A DNA stretch of 64,000 bases. Source: Litoditis marina (taxonomy: Eukaryota > Nematoda > Chromadorea > Rhabditida > Rhabditidae). The position numbers and the translations under genes are program-made. The notes beneath the pieces are model-generated. The model was not told where the DNA came from. It saw nothing but the letters and a program-made list of their open reading frames with translations, and made no database searches. Location of the stretch: assembly GCA_964036275.1 (NCBI GenBank), contig OZ038434.1, forward strand, positions 5,661,060 through 5,725,059. The letters are read 5' to 3'. This document shows, piece by piece, positions 47,414-59,829 of this stretch (positions are counted from its first letter, which is position 1; the number at the start of each line of letters is the position of its first letter).

Positions 47414-50400
47414 TAGCGGGAGCTGACCTGATGAGTTTGTCGCCTATCCTGAGTCCGGCCTTCTCGGCTGGTCCATTCGCGTTGATTCTGGATACGAATA
47501 GGCCGGGGTCGTTCTCCTTGTACGGGGTGCTACCGTGTCCACCCGCAATCGACAGACCTACAACGTTGACCAACGATAAAAAATTGAGGACACATTGAAT
47601 TCATTGCGGTGATAGAAAATCTCTCCCATTTTCCCATCACATCCCATCACGGGTCGCCGGCTTGTCGCCACCAACTTCCAGAATTATAATTCAAATTTCC
47701 CACCAGCCGCATCATAATCACAAGTAAAACAACAGGGAAAGCTACCCACCTAGTCCGCCCTTTTCGTCTCTTCTAATGGTTATTCGACGAATAACAGACT
47801 CTCCACCAGGAGGCGACCGCGACTGAAATGTATTGCATAAATAAATACATTACATTCTTTATGGAGTTTCTACCGGCTTGTTTTCCAAAACTGAATTGAT
47901 CGCCAGCAAACTAAATTGTTTCACAATCTTTTGGCATGCAAACTTGTGAGAAATTCGGAAAGCAACTTATATCCAGACTTCAAAGTACGGAATCATTCAT
48001 CACCAATTCATATAACTGACATAAATGGCTCAGACAAGAATATAGTGAGGAGTGATTTCGAGCTATAGTTAGCATAACACCTTGATAATTAAGCATCCGT
48101 CGTGCACACTGAACTCAGATAGACCATAGATTCACGCCAAATAGAACCACGAAAGTAGAACAGTAATGAAACGAAGTATAGTAGGGTTGGTATGCTTCAA
48201 CAGTTTGAAAGTGTTACAGTTTTTGAGAACAGATCATGCACGATGAGCGAAATTTTGATCGAAAGCAAAACTAGAAATGTCAACTCAATTTTCTATAACT
48301 GCTCAACCAGCCGATCTGAATGAATAAATGTCTCGAAATTGGTTAAATCGCCCCATCCTTAGACATCAAGTGAATTGAACTAGAAAACCAGGTTGCTTTC
48401 ATATGTCGTTTATATGAATTCGTTACTTCAGCAAGGGCAAAGTTGTAAGGAAAATCACCACAATCATGCACCATATCAGATTAATAACCGATAGAAAAGT
48501 AACCAATACGCAGGGAGCATTCAACCGAGGAGAAATCACAACCACAGACGGGAGAGCAGAGATAGGTGAGCACGACATCCCGGGGTGAAATCGTCAGGAA
48601 AGTAGATAGAGATGTGTGGAGCGTCATCCTTTCATCAACGATATCACGTAGACCGCCTTTTCGAGGTGATGTTAGAAAAACTAAAGTGTCCTCTTCGGTT
48701 ATGTAAACAGTAAACGTAGAAAGCAGGAAGGCGCGAAACGTGCAGTTTGCCGTGCATTTGGTTTGCTCTCATCAAACAGTCGTATAGTATGTTTCACTTG
48801 ATCATAACCTTCTTCAGTACTTCAGTATGCATGCGGTCAAAATTCTTCTTCTTTACCTCCATATCAAATGTTCCTCCCAGAAAAGGTATGTTCATGTAAA
48901 ACCGGTATGAATACATGATAATGGGCCCGAGTACTGTAGGAGGTCATGAATGGGTGAAACCCCACGTATACCCACTTTGTCACCCCCCGCCATCGCTCCA
49001 CGAACTCCCTTGTAATGCGGCGTGTTGACGCGTTTCAGACGAGTACTGGCCGAGGAATCCTGGCTGTCAGCAGAGAAGGCCACGCCCCTTTCCTGAACAC
49101 CCGGCCACAATATAAACAACCTTCAACATGAGGGGAAGGGGAGGGGTAGAAGGCAACACATGACAGGGTTGTAAATGGATCTGGTTTGAAATTTCGAGTT
49201 TTCGACTCGAAAATCTCCGACTATATGTTACAACACGAGTATCAACAATAGTACAACGCGCAATGACAAATAGTCGATGACACTGAAAACAATATGGTTG
49301 AGCCTATCACTTATTTTACGGAACGAACAACAAATGCAGTGGGCACTTTTGTGTACGGTTAACGCCTCGGTTATTGCTGCAAACTTTTCCAACCAACAAT
49401 CAACTTAAATGAAAATAAAGCCGTACGGTATATGACTCTATTTCTCAATTGGGGAAAAATAAGAAGGGAACAGTCTGAATGTGCCCCGTGCTCAATTCCC
49501 AATCTAAAGTACAACTGTAAAATGTCAGTATACAGCTGCAAATGAACCGTGAGGCTATTTTAGAACAACTGACTTAGCTGATTAAGTAGCGACATACATT
49601 GTATTCAATTATTGTGAATAGACAATGGAAGAGGTTTGTAAGTGAATGGAAGGATACCTTCTCACTCTTCACGGGTGTGGTCACCATTTGCACGGGAAGG
49701 GGAGGACCGAGGGAGGACTGCGATTGACTGGCACCTGGTCCCGATTCAGCATCATACCTATGATAGTAAACACTTGTTCATTTACTGCAACACAATAGAA
49801 AGACCGATAGTTGCTTTGACACGAATCACATTTCACATTAAGAGATGGCCCTCCCGGAACAACGTTATTATTTTCAGCACCAATCCGTGGCGGAGCAATA
49901 CAAAGCATGCTGCATGCAGTTGCAGAGACGCAGAGACATGACAATCTAGAGATCAGCCACCTACAGCAAATAGGATTTCCCAAATCTTAAAGTAGGTCGA
50001 TTATGTAGACCACTGCCGACGCATCAGTCCTTTAAACTGCAATTAAAAAAATGTATTGCTGTCAAAGAACCAAGCGTTGGGATTGGTCCACATAATCACC
50101 CTTCTTTAACCAGACAAAATAATGTGGTTGAAAGTATGAAAACTAACTGGGTGGGTGGAATACTCTGGAACTTGAGTGCGGATCGGGGTGTGGGAATGGG
50201 GCCCTGTGGCGACGACTCGGGGGTTCCCTTCTTACTCAACACCAGGGTGGCACTGTCCGTCTGCAATACATACCGATTACACTCTCAAACATACCTTAAC
50301 CTTGGCTGAAAAGCCGGAAAATCTCACGGTTTTCCTTTCGACTTAATTCGGCCATTTAAGAATATGGTCATTTTTTAATGCAATATAACCAAGTTTGACG

Positions 50401-53400
50401 TCATCTAACCGAAATCTTTGCATGTGAGAAAAAGCTATCCCTCAACGGTGTACGTTTTCAGACATGAGCAAAGTCCACGTAGAGTCATACACCAGTAAAC
50501 TTGTCCGAATAGTCAGAAAAATTGAAAAACGGACTACTTTTTCGCCGAAAATAAGAAAATCGATCTACTTTTGATGGAAAAATCATAAATTTTCACGTGT
50601 TCACATCTAAAACGGACTTTTTTGTCGCTTAGTCGGACCTTACTGGTGTTTGCATAGGTTCGGTGAAACGATGGACATAGAAGTAAAAGCCACACCAAAA
50701 CTTGAAACGATAACGACTCACATGTTGGGGAGCGTGAGGGATCACGTGACCGTCGATACTGTTCTTCTTGTGATCCTTCAACTTATCCTTGTGAGTCTTT
50801 GGTTTGGGAGTGTCGTGCCTCTCGAACTGACCAGTTGGAAGCTGTAAAGACTAAACAATTCAAAACCAACGGTTCAAGTCACAATAGATGTAATCACGTT
50901 GAAATCCGCTTCTTCATATATCATAGTGTGTATGATGAGTATTGACCTGATTTCTATTTGATATTTCAAGTGGCTTACAGGTGTGGATTTAACAAATCAT
51001 TTCTTGTCAAAACAAGCTAATGTGGTAGGACTCTTTTCAAAGTACACAAGCGTACAAAAACGAGGATTACATAAAATTTAGAGAGCGTGCGATGTCTTGC
51101 TTTTTAATTACCTGTTCTACTATTAATCCTAAATCCGTATATCCACCATATAACTCAAAAACAACAAACATATCGTATTGCGGAGATTTGCCACCAACTT
51201 GCAACACTTTACTATTCGTCTGCTGAAACAAAATATTTCGTTCCCCTATACGAAGTACTTCAAATAAACTACCTTCTCTTCATCAATCGTAGCTTCTTGG
51301 TCGGGGAAATGTACTTTGGGACCTCCAAGGAAGGCTCCATCAGCCCGACGATCGAATTGGGGTTCTAGAAAGAACAACATGAGCCCAATTTGAATTTTCC
51401 AACAAAAACTAAAATCCTAAAACGCGTTATCATTTTAACTCCCTCAAAAACCCAACGTTTGCCTGGTTCAATCAACTGATTCATATTCTTTACTAGTATA
51501 TAGAAATACCAAATAGAGGTTTTACTTGGACGCACCATTGGCTTGACCCACGAAAAAGATTGCACTAACCGGAATTGACGACGCCTTGCTGCGGTAGCAG
51601 ATAACACGTGAGAACCTTGTTGCCAGTGCGGGGATCTCTGGCCACTTGCAGCTTCATCATGGCTTGCACCTGAACATACACTTTTGAACAATACTGTATA
51701 CAATATATACAATACACTCAAAACATCTCGTTCACTCAACCAAAGTCGTCGAACACTTTTCAACTTTACATGTCACCCACGGGGATTCAAACACATCAAC
51801 GTTTAATCTAATACAACAGTACGCATTCGAGCTTTCCAATTCCAATGATTGTTTTCAATCGAAACTTCGATTTTGTCAGAAATATTTTAGGGAGTGAAAA
51901 TCAAAGGCAAAACCCGGCACCTTTCCGGTGTCATTTACGTAACTGAAACTGCCTAGATATTTTGTATTCATACTGTAAGAGTCTCCGCAGTACAGAAAAC
52001 GACTATGTGTACCTGGTTCTCGGACAGCCACAGAGCTCTCAGTTTGAAGAGTACATTGATGGTGAAGGGAAGATGGTTCAGTTGGTTGCTGCACAGATCC
52101 AGTATGGACAGCTGCGAACACTTTCCGATTTCTATAGGGAGTTCGGCTATCCGATTCTCGCGGGCAGAAAAGATGGACAGAGAAGAACAGCAGCCGATCT
52201 GAAGCAAAGGTTAGGTTAGGGCGTATTCAGACTTTTTAGATGCACGGCGATGAAGTAGAAATGATACGTATTGATTCACACAAGCTACGTTAACGACAAC
52301 GAAAGAGATACACATGTTTTCCTCACTTGGCACGCCGACGATTCGATCTCAAATAAAACTAGAATGGGCCTACGCAAGTCTTATTGGTTGTCTAGACAGA
52401 TCTATCGAAAGTTTTCCATGTAAGCAAGCGTTGCTTTATGAAAAATGAACAAACCTCAGTGGGAATTGCACTCAAATTGTTCTTGTCGACGTTCAAATAG
52501 GTCAGATTCCTCAGGTTACCAATGGATGTCGGAAGCTCCTGCAACAAGAAACTCATTCAAGAAATTCACAAGTGGATTCAGAGAACATTCAGTCACAGTA
52601 TTAACAAATGAATAGAGACCTCTACAACAGGTACTCAATGACCTGGACAAATTATTTCACCAACCTCGCCGCATAGAAAAAAACTACAACTATGTCAATT
52701 CATTTCATCACTTGAGATAAATTAGAACATTTCGGGATAATTCTTTTTGAATTATCCCGAAATGTTCTAAAAATCGGGAAAATTTGCTCCATTTGTAACA
52801 AAACAACTGACACTGAGAAGATTTTCGGCCAGGAAAAGTTCGGCCAATTGATCACAACTTCCAATTGATGAAGTCAATTGCGTCATCGTGTTACGCTCCA
52901 ATTTCAAATTTACCAACTTCTTCAATCGACCTGAATAAAACAATCATGTAGCTGAGAGCAACAAGAACTGATACACGGCGAATTCTTTATTTAACCCGGT
53001 ATTTCGTTAACCCTAGCCGTTAACCATTAACCGGGTTACCTGGTTAACCCTTTTGTTAACCACTTGGTAACCCTAAAAAAGGGTTAACCAGGTAACCCGG
53101 TTAAGGTTACCTGGTAGGGTTAACGAAATACCGGGTTCCTTGTGGAATTGGCCCTGATACACAAATAGGTAGATAGATAGAGAAAAACAAAAAAGGGAAA
53201 AGGATAAGGAGAGAGAGAGAGGTTAGAGTGATAGGGACCCACCTATTGAATGTGGCAATATCTGGAGGAAGTTCTGTGATAGGTTGATATCCGTCAGCTG
53301 ATCCAGTGACCCAAAATCATCGGGTAGACAGGCCAATTTGTTTTCACTCACATCTGAAATTGGAAAATTGTTCAACAATGTTTTTAGGCAGGGTTCATAG

Positions 53401-56400
53401 TTTTTGCAGTCAACTCAAAACAGTTTGCAGCAGGCGCTACTAACCATTTGTTGAAATGCTGCTCCTGCTCGAATTAGTAGTAAGAATGTGAAATACGCTT
53501 AACTTTGAGAGTATTTAGATTCTCACTCTTGTAACCTTGCTCACATTCAAAAAAAACAGAAACAGACTCTATTTCCTTTCAACTCGAGAAACATTTGTCT
53601 ATTTTGATGCGAAGTCATACATTTCGGCATTGTTGCAACCAAAAACTGGCTCCATATTTAAAGAATATTCAAGCCTTGCTCTGTCTTTCGAGTTGAGAGT
53701 TTTATTGACAGTTTTACCTCTTTTGAGAAGTACAATTTACAAAACCAATAAGAACAACAATAAGATGTGAAGTTCTGACCGAGCTGTTCGAGTCTCCTGC
53801 ATCGCGTGATCTGGTCCGGTAACGTCTCGATGTCGTTGTTGTCGATGTACAACTCACGAAGAGACTCCAGATTACCAATGTCAGCTGGCTGTAAAACAAA
53901 GATTTCCGTGTGCATATAGACTGGTCCATTCAAAAAATTGTACAAGTGGCCTTCTTTTTCAGTAGTTTTCCAATATGAAAAACACAACGCTTTGTTTTTT
54001 TTTTCACTAAACTTTGTTCTCGAACCGAAAAAGCATGCTAGTTTTACCATTTTGAAAAGGGCCATATAACGCCAACGACAGCGATATCACGCACCCCTAA
54101 GTCATTCTGAACGACTACCCCTACCCAAGATTCATTACAACCTATTCACCGATTTATATGAGTTTATAAATAAACTGAAGTTTAGGTGACCCCTATGTTT
54201 TCAATTTATGACAAAGAAAGAGACCAGCAGAAGTCAGAGAAAAAAAGTTATACGAGTTTTTATCTTCTTCTTATCGCAAAACGTATTCTAGACGCGTCTT
54301 TTGCCTGCTAACTTATATCAACTGTTTCCCACGCTCCTCCCCTCCCGCTCGTTTTGCTTTCCATTCCGAAGGGATGGCCTTTTCCACCCGATTAGCCGTC
54401 ATTAATCACCATTCTCTGCCACGCCAAAAAGAAGAGACTACTGAGAGTTCAAAAAAAACAAGTTATAATATAGAAGTTCTATTAGACCGAGAAATGTTGA
54501 CAAACCCATAATCTAATATTACATCAGAAAATGTTGACCAACCAATAATCTGATATTACACCATAAAAATTTAGACTAACCAGAACATCAATCTCGTTGT
54601 CTCCGAGATCAATCATTTGTAGTTTGGACAACTGGGTGAGAGACGGCGGGACGGCCCGTATCAAATTCTCACGAACCTTGAAACAAAATTACAATAATTT
54701 TGTATAGGAACTGAATGTTCAATTATATATTCGATGAAAACAAATATCCCAAAAAGGGAGGTTGACTAAAATTCAATCTCGTCCGAAAACCGAGACCATT
54801 CTGAGGGGAAAACAAAAAAGAAGGTTTCGCAGTGTCAAGTTGGGATCATTCAAAAATGGTCAAAGGATAGTTGTGTCTACAGTTCGTACGTACAACATGG
54901 TCCAACCATAAAATGACAGCATGAATGATGGCCACCAACAACCATACTATTATTGTTTGAATAGTACCAAATGAACTTGATAGACACCTCGAGAGATCGC
55001 AGGTTGACCAGCTGGCCGATATCAGCCGGGAGTTGGGTGAGAGACACGTCATTCAGACCGAGATGGGTGAGGGACGAACACTGAGAAATCGACTCCGGTA
55101 GTCTGAAACATAGAATTGAAGGATAGGTCAAATACATACATACCCCAGTACACTTGTCCGAATAGCCGAAAAAATTGAAAAACGGGCTAGCTTTACGACG
55201 AAAACAAAAAGATCTGTCAATTGTTGATGCAAAATGATTAATTCTCACGTGTTTCAATCTGAAAACGAACTAATTTTTGTCGAATAGTCAGACTTCACTG
55301 GTGTAGTCAAAACTGAACGAGAAATCCTAGGATAAAGTTGAAGTTTGGAATTCGTGTTTGGATACGGAACGTTTTGACTGTTCATCAGAAAACACCACAA
55401 TTGTGATATACACAGCAAAAGCACTAGAAACACAAATGTAATTTGAAAAAGTAATTTAACAAACTTAAAATTATAAACTTTTTTAAAATATATAACTCAC
55501 CTAGTGATCGGATTAGAGCTGAGATCGAATACCATGAGGGACCTGCAATGAGCCAACTGCTCGGGAACGTCCGTGATTCCTGCAATCAATGGAAAATACC
55601 TACTTCATACTATGTTCGTCAGTTCGGAACAGAAAACCCCATTTGTTAGATGAACTAATTAAGGGGGTTCTACTCTTTTTAAGTAATCTTCAATTCTAAA
55701 AACATAAAACAAGGGAGAGCACTTACACTGGACCACTTCACGTGCAGTCCACTCTTTGAAGGTGAATTCTATATGTAACCGGGTTTTTAGGTAACCTAAC
55801 CCTTTTTGTTAACCTATTTTTGAGGTTACCTCAGTAGGTAACCGGTTGGTAACCTAAAATGGAAAACCGGTTACCTGTTTTTCTAAGGCAAAATGTGGTT
55901 TTTACCGTTAGTTTGAACGGTAACCGAATTTTAGTTTCAGGTTACTTTCAGGTTACCTACTAAGGTAACCTCAAAAATAGGTTACCAAAAAAGGGTTAGG
56001 TTACCTAAAAACCCGGTTAGTTGTAGAATTGGCCCTCTTTGAAGCTACGGTCGGCAACAGAATTGAACAACGTAATTTTTTGTACGGACATGATGATAGT
56101 TTTCGAAATTGCATCTATTCAACTCATAGTTTCCGGAGGAATGCCAAACTGTTTTGTATCACCAATGTACATTTTCGGCGGTGACTAGTGTGTGTAACAG
56201 AGCCCTGTATGCTGTTTCAATATTCAATGACTAACCATTATTCCTCAGGCGCAATTCTACCAGATTCGTCAATTGTTGAATCTCGCCAGGAATGAGATTG
56301 ATGTCGTTGTCACTCATGTCGAGAAACCGCAATTTGTGCAGACGAAAAAGGGCCTGCAAACAACAAGTTTCATAAACAAACTGTTTCTTTCACGTAGGTG

Positions 56401-57561
56401 AAATGTAACCTAATGTCTTTTTTCCATCAACCTACCATCTCACTAACCACCAAAGTTTTACTGAACGGCAAAATACACGTTTAGCGTTTACTGCGATTTC
56501 ATGGTAAAGACAGCGTGAACAGGAATCATACTTTGGCAACCTTGACTCCTTGACAAAGGTCGGACACATTCAAAAACAGACTCATTTTCCGTCCGACACA
56601 GGAGAATTTAGGCGACTGATGTACTACAACAATGAGTGGGCTAGATCTGACATACCTTCGGCATTGATTTGATTTGGTTCATGGAAAGTAATAGCTCTTC
56701 CAGAGCACGGTACCTATCGATGTCATGAGGAACCTGTAATGAGGATGAGAATCATCGATCTGAGACGAAGATATGGGCTATTCCGTTCGTGTTTCCGAGA
56801 CAAGGCAAATCTCGAATGTGAAAATCCTCCCTACCCTTCAATTTCCGTTCCATAGGTAACATCATACTGAAGTATACTATTCAGACCCAAATACTATATG
56901 AAACTAGTAGACGAGACAAGGATTCACATAACAAGATATATTGTATCTGAACACAACCGTATCGGAGCTGTAGTTCGATCATACACCGCCAAGGGCCTCC
57001 TATTCCTTCAAAATTTCGTCACCCCTCCGTGTTTTCTCGTGTCGCGACCCCCCAAAACGGCGACATTCAACTAATTTCCGTACGATTATAGCTGATTTTG
57101 TATGAAAATCGTTAGTTGACAGTTCGCAACCACTACTTTTCACAAGGATTTGTTCGCGACTCCCCCTTTTATGAGGGGCCTTGGCGGTGTATGAGTTCGA
57201 TATTGGTTCATAACAGAATTGGGACTGGTATATAACTACAACTGAACACCTCAGGATCAAGCTACAGGCACATCGCAACCGATTGTCAGAATTGTAGTTT
57301 GAAGTGGGTTGATATACAAATTGGAAATTTGAATCACAACACCAACTAAGAACCGCATAATCAACTACAGACACAGCAGAATAGTTAGGATCAACTGAAC
57401 TAGAGTTGTTAAGTTCAAAATTTCGAGTTCGGACAAAAGTCGAGTCCGACTCGAAAACTTCCCAAAAAACCCTATTCCAAACGTACCTCGGTCAGATTAT
57501 TCTGTCGTCTATCGATTGAATCGATCTGCCGATTGCAAGTGATGGGCATGCAGAACGGCAT
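38197..57561 (-). CDS. scrib: Scribble: LRR and four-PDZ cell-polarity scaffold
   Basis: Minus-strand exons, 5' to 3': 57561-57487, 56733-56656, 56353-56236, 55579-55501, 55102-54988, 54676-54581, 53888-53780, 53353-53243, 52930-52812, 52538-52455, 52198-52013, 51669-51570, 51364-51273, 51222-51112, 50841-50722, 50260-50148, 49757-49658, 49092-48976, 47822-47750, 47557-47428, 47153-47021, 46806-46715, 46423-46306, 46083-45970, 45607-45509, 45321-45232, 44965-44832, 44535-44451, 44148-43963, 43693-43502, 40788-40630, 40303-40117, 39790-39729, 39408-39338, 38826-38718, 38424-38197. Phases agree throughout; about 1394 residues. Residues 1-390 are leucine-rich repeats, followed by the LAP-specific region (VLTCYLLPQQ). 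PDZ domains lie near 650-738 (GLSIAGGHGSTPY), 780-861 (FAVAGGVGSG), 925-1012 (GLSIVGGSDHMSHPFG) and 1020-1108 (LGISIHGGVGKPP). The C-terminal part is Pro-rich with a charged helix (EWRAARLKSLDQERAEA). Scribble works with Dlg and Lgl at basolateral junctions. The final exon's stop is less sure. Confidence 0.96.
41280..41340. mobile_element. 61-bp internally deleted MITE of the CACCAGTAA family
   Basis: Starts CCAGTAATGTCCGACTATTC and ends CCGCCTTACTGGGA, between TA dinucleotides. It looks like both ends of the 160-bp element with the middle lost. Confidence 0.65.
42653..42814. mobile_element. 162-bp Tc1/mariner-like MITE (ends CACCAGTAA, TA target)
   Basis: Left CACCAGTAAAGTTGTCCGAA, right AGTCAGACCTTACTGGGG, with TA at both outer edges. 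Sister copies are at 50490-50648 and 55143-55303; decayed pieces are near 17836-17965 and 39598-39700. Confidence 0.8.
45440..45472. repeat. GA microsatellite in Scribble intron
   Basis: Uninterrupted GA run on the plus strand (CT on the coding strand), beginning about 36 bases downstream of the donor that follows exon 45607-45509. Confidence 0.95.
47353..47406. repeat. GA microsatellite in Scribble intron
   Basis: About 27 GA units (CT on the coding strand), starting about 20 bases downstream of the donor after exon 47557-47428. Just beyond it lies a pair of near-identical 46-base direct repeats (ATATAGAGAAAACGAGAGAT at 47212 and 47281). Confidence 0.95.
50002..50097. mobile_element. About 100-bp MITE, GATTATGT...ACATAATC ends
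   Basis: Left GATTATGTAGACCACTGCC, right GCGTTGGGATTGGTCCACATAATC. Same family as 12562 and 17534. In a Scribble intron. Confidence 0.65.
50490..50648. mobile_element. 159-bp Tc1/mariner-like MITE (ends CACCAGTAA)
   Basis: Left CACCAGTAAACTTGTCCGAA, right TAGTCGGACCTTACTGGTG, starting after TA. Clear similarity along the whole length to 42653-42814. Confidence 0.8.
52722..52771. repeat. Perfect 22-bp-stem hairpin in Scribble intron
   Basis: TTAGAACATTTCGGGATAAT plus TC, a few-base T loop, then its exact reverse complement. No mismatch was seen by eye. Confidence 0.85.
52977..53153. mobile_element. 177-bp hairpin MITE (GTTAACC core) with 9-bp target duplication
   Basis: Ends GGCGAATTCTTTATTTAACC and GGTTCCTTGTGGAATTGGCC. 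Flanked by CTGATACAC at 52968-52976 and 53154-53162, a perfect 9-bp duplication. The body is made of GGTTAACC and GGTTACC motifs in inverted order. In a Scribble intron. Confidence 0.9.
55143..55303. mobile_element. 161-bp Tc1/mariner-like MITE (ends CCCCAGTA / CACTGGTG)
   Basis: Flanked by TA on both sides; same family as 42653 and 50490 but more diverged. Confidence 0.75.
55761..56034. mobile_element. 274-bp hairpin MITE (GGTTACC core) with 9-bp target duplication
   Basis: Ends GGTGAATTCTATATGTAACC and GGTTAGTTGTAGAATTGGCC. Flanked by CTCTTTGAA at 55752-55760 and 56035-56043, a perfect 9-bp duplication. Very similar to 21140-21414, so both moved recently. In a Scribble intron. Confidence 0.92.
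56980..57193. mobile_element. 214-bp hAT-like MITE with 8-bp target duplication
   Basis: Ends CATACACCGCCAAGGGCC and GGGGCCTTGGCGGTGTATG. Flanked by AGTTCGAT at 56972-56979 and 57194-57201, a perfect 8-bp duplication. Sister copy at 27463-27677. In the first coding intron of Scribble. Confidence 0.92.
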
Positions 57562-57681
57562 GTCTGCCCCTTCCTTCTTCTTCTTCTCAGTTGATCTTTG
57601 ATCTCACTCCAGAGCAGTCGGAATGGTCTTCGTTTGACTGCTGTCTAGTCTAGCACAGCAGCTCCTAACTCGTTAATAGAC
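57562..57681 (-). promoter_or_regulatory. scrib: Scribble 5' UTR segment with upstream splice acceptor
   Basis: A TATTTGCAG acceptor precedes 57681 on the minus strand, 120 bases before the start codon at 57561. A further untranslated exon or a trans-spliced leader must therefore lie upstream. The UTR is purine-rich just before the ATG (GAGAAGAAGAAGAAGGAAGG). Confidence 0.6.
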
Positions 57682-57836
57682 CTGCAAATACGGTTATTAC
57701 AGCATGTATCATAAAAAATTTAAAATTTGCAGCAAAAACACAAAGTGAGACACAGGTCAAATGAAAAACGATCCCAAGCCAGTAAGAGTATAAACGTTTA
57801 TGATGTGTTCAGCACGTTACCTAAATATGACACAGG

Positions 57837-57878
<42 letters not shown>

Positions 57879-59829
57879 AAGGACAAATTGGTTTGATTGT
57901 GAATGTAGTTCAAAGATCGCAGATGACCGAACATGACCGAACAAACTTCGAAGTAACTAATTTCGGAAATCAAAAAACTTAAAGATAAAATACAACCTCC
58001 CGATTCCTAGAAATGTTCGACGACAGTTTTGAGAAAAAACACTTGCACAAAAAACTCTTTTTTTGTCAAACCTTTTTTGATGCAGAATCTAGAGTTTCTT
58101 TCTTTGGATTCAGTCACACTTTACTGATGTGAGTTTGAAAGATGATTAGTTCACTCATGAAATGTAATCTCAGATAGATAGTTTGATTGGGGATTCGCAA
58201 CCGCATCACCATAGAAACTGAATAAGAAGAATAAAAAGAGCAGTATAAATCGAAACTCGCTCGGAAAAAGAGACAGTAATTAGACAAAACTGAGATAAAA
58301 GTATGAGATTGGAATTATATAGACACGGAAGGAAATATATTATATATGTTACTGGGTATTGGAGGACCACAAAAAAGATGCAGTACATTATATATGTGAT
58401 ATGCCTGCACGACAAATATAAAGCTCAATCTATATGACTCTAACTGCGTACCGAGTCGAAAGTTAGATGGAAAATGTATATGCAAACGTCGCCTTTAGCT
58501 TATATTCACAACACAATAGGCTTAGGTGGATATTTAGAGAGAGAGAGAGAGAGAGAGAGGGAGTGAGAGAAAAAAAGAGGGGGAGAGAGATGTTCAACTT
58601 GAAACGGTGAAGACTACATCCAATAGAGGCAGGACAAGGTCCATCCTGTCACATGACAAAAAAAACTGAGCAACATATCAGTTTGTACTGCACAATGAGA
58701 TCAAAAGTCAATAATATTGCAATTCAAAAATCGATCATGTTAGAAGTTGTAGTTGACGCGTCAACAATATGAAATATAGAGATAAGAAAGACATGAATTC
58801 TCAGATATTTGTGAGAACGGGCGTCCTGTCGCTTATAATCTTATCAAGCAAACTGCTACCGATGCTCGCGGAATGACCGGAAATGCAAAAATACTGAATT
58901 GAACATCTGTGCGCTAAATGAAAACAACTAACAAGTTTACAATCTAATTATGTAGTCCAGAGCGCAATTGAGAATATGAATATAGATGAAATTTCATGAA
59001 GGATCAGCGAAAAAAGTGAATGAGAGAGAGAGGGAGAGAAAGAAAAGGCTGTGAGATAGATCGATAGGCGCCTGATAAAGAAACAACAGACTGCTGCAGC
59101 ACACCTTCAATTATTATACCTATGCCGGCAACCACACGTCGAGTCCCAATACTCACATTCCACCTAGCTGTCACGTAATTTTTTGCCCCCAAGGGATTCT
59201 CCCGAAAAAAGCGGATGGGGGGGGGGGGGCGGTTCATTTAAAAAACATTAAATTGGTTAATACATTAGGGATCTTAAAGTTAGAAGAGTGAGAAGCCCAT
59301 GTTGGAACCACTCAACAGAAAAGACAGTGTTGACATTTGCATATACGAACGAAACTATGGACCAGCTATAACCATATTAGCAATGTCACAGCTTAGAAGA
59401 ATACTATCCCGATATGAAAACCATTTGATGAAGTTGGAAATGCAATGAAGCCGAGATATGGTTGTGAACAGAAAGACTTATAACTTATCCAGAGCCTCTC
59501 ACCTTCCAAGTCAACATTACACCACAGAGAAATGAGTGAGATCAAGGAACAATGTGGCGAGGAAAACAACTGGAGGTAGCGCAGAAAGATTAATCAAAAC
59601 CACACCTACCTACCATCCCGAATTAACGTATGAAAGTGACCTCTCGAAAGATTTCACTGTCGAAAGCTAACAAACTCGGTCAATCCCAAAAAGTAACAGA
59701 ACAGTGACAAATCACATAACATACCTATAATCCTCCAAATTTCGAATACATTCAACATTCGTCAACAAAGTCTACATTAATCCGTTATTATCTAATCAAT
59801 TGACAACGCATTTTGTAGCAGCTTCCATG

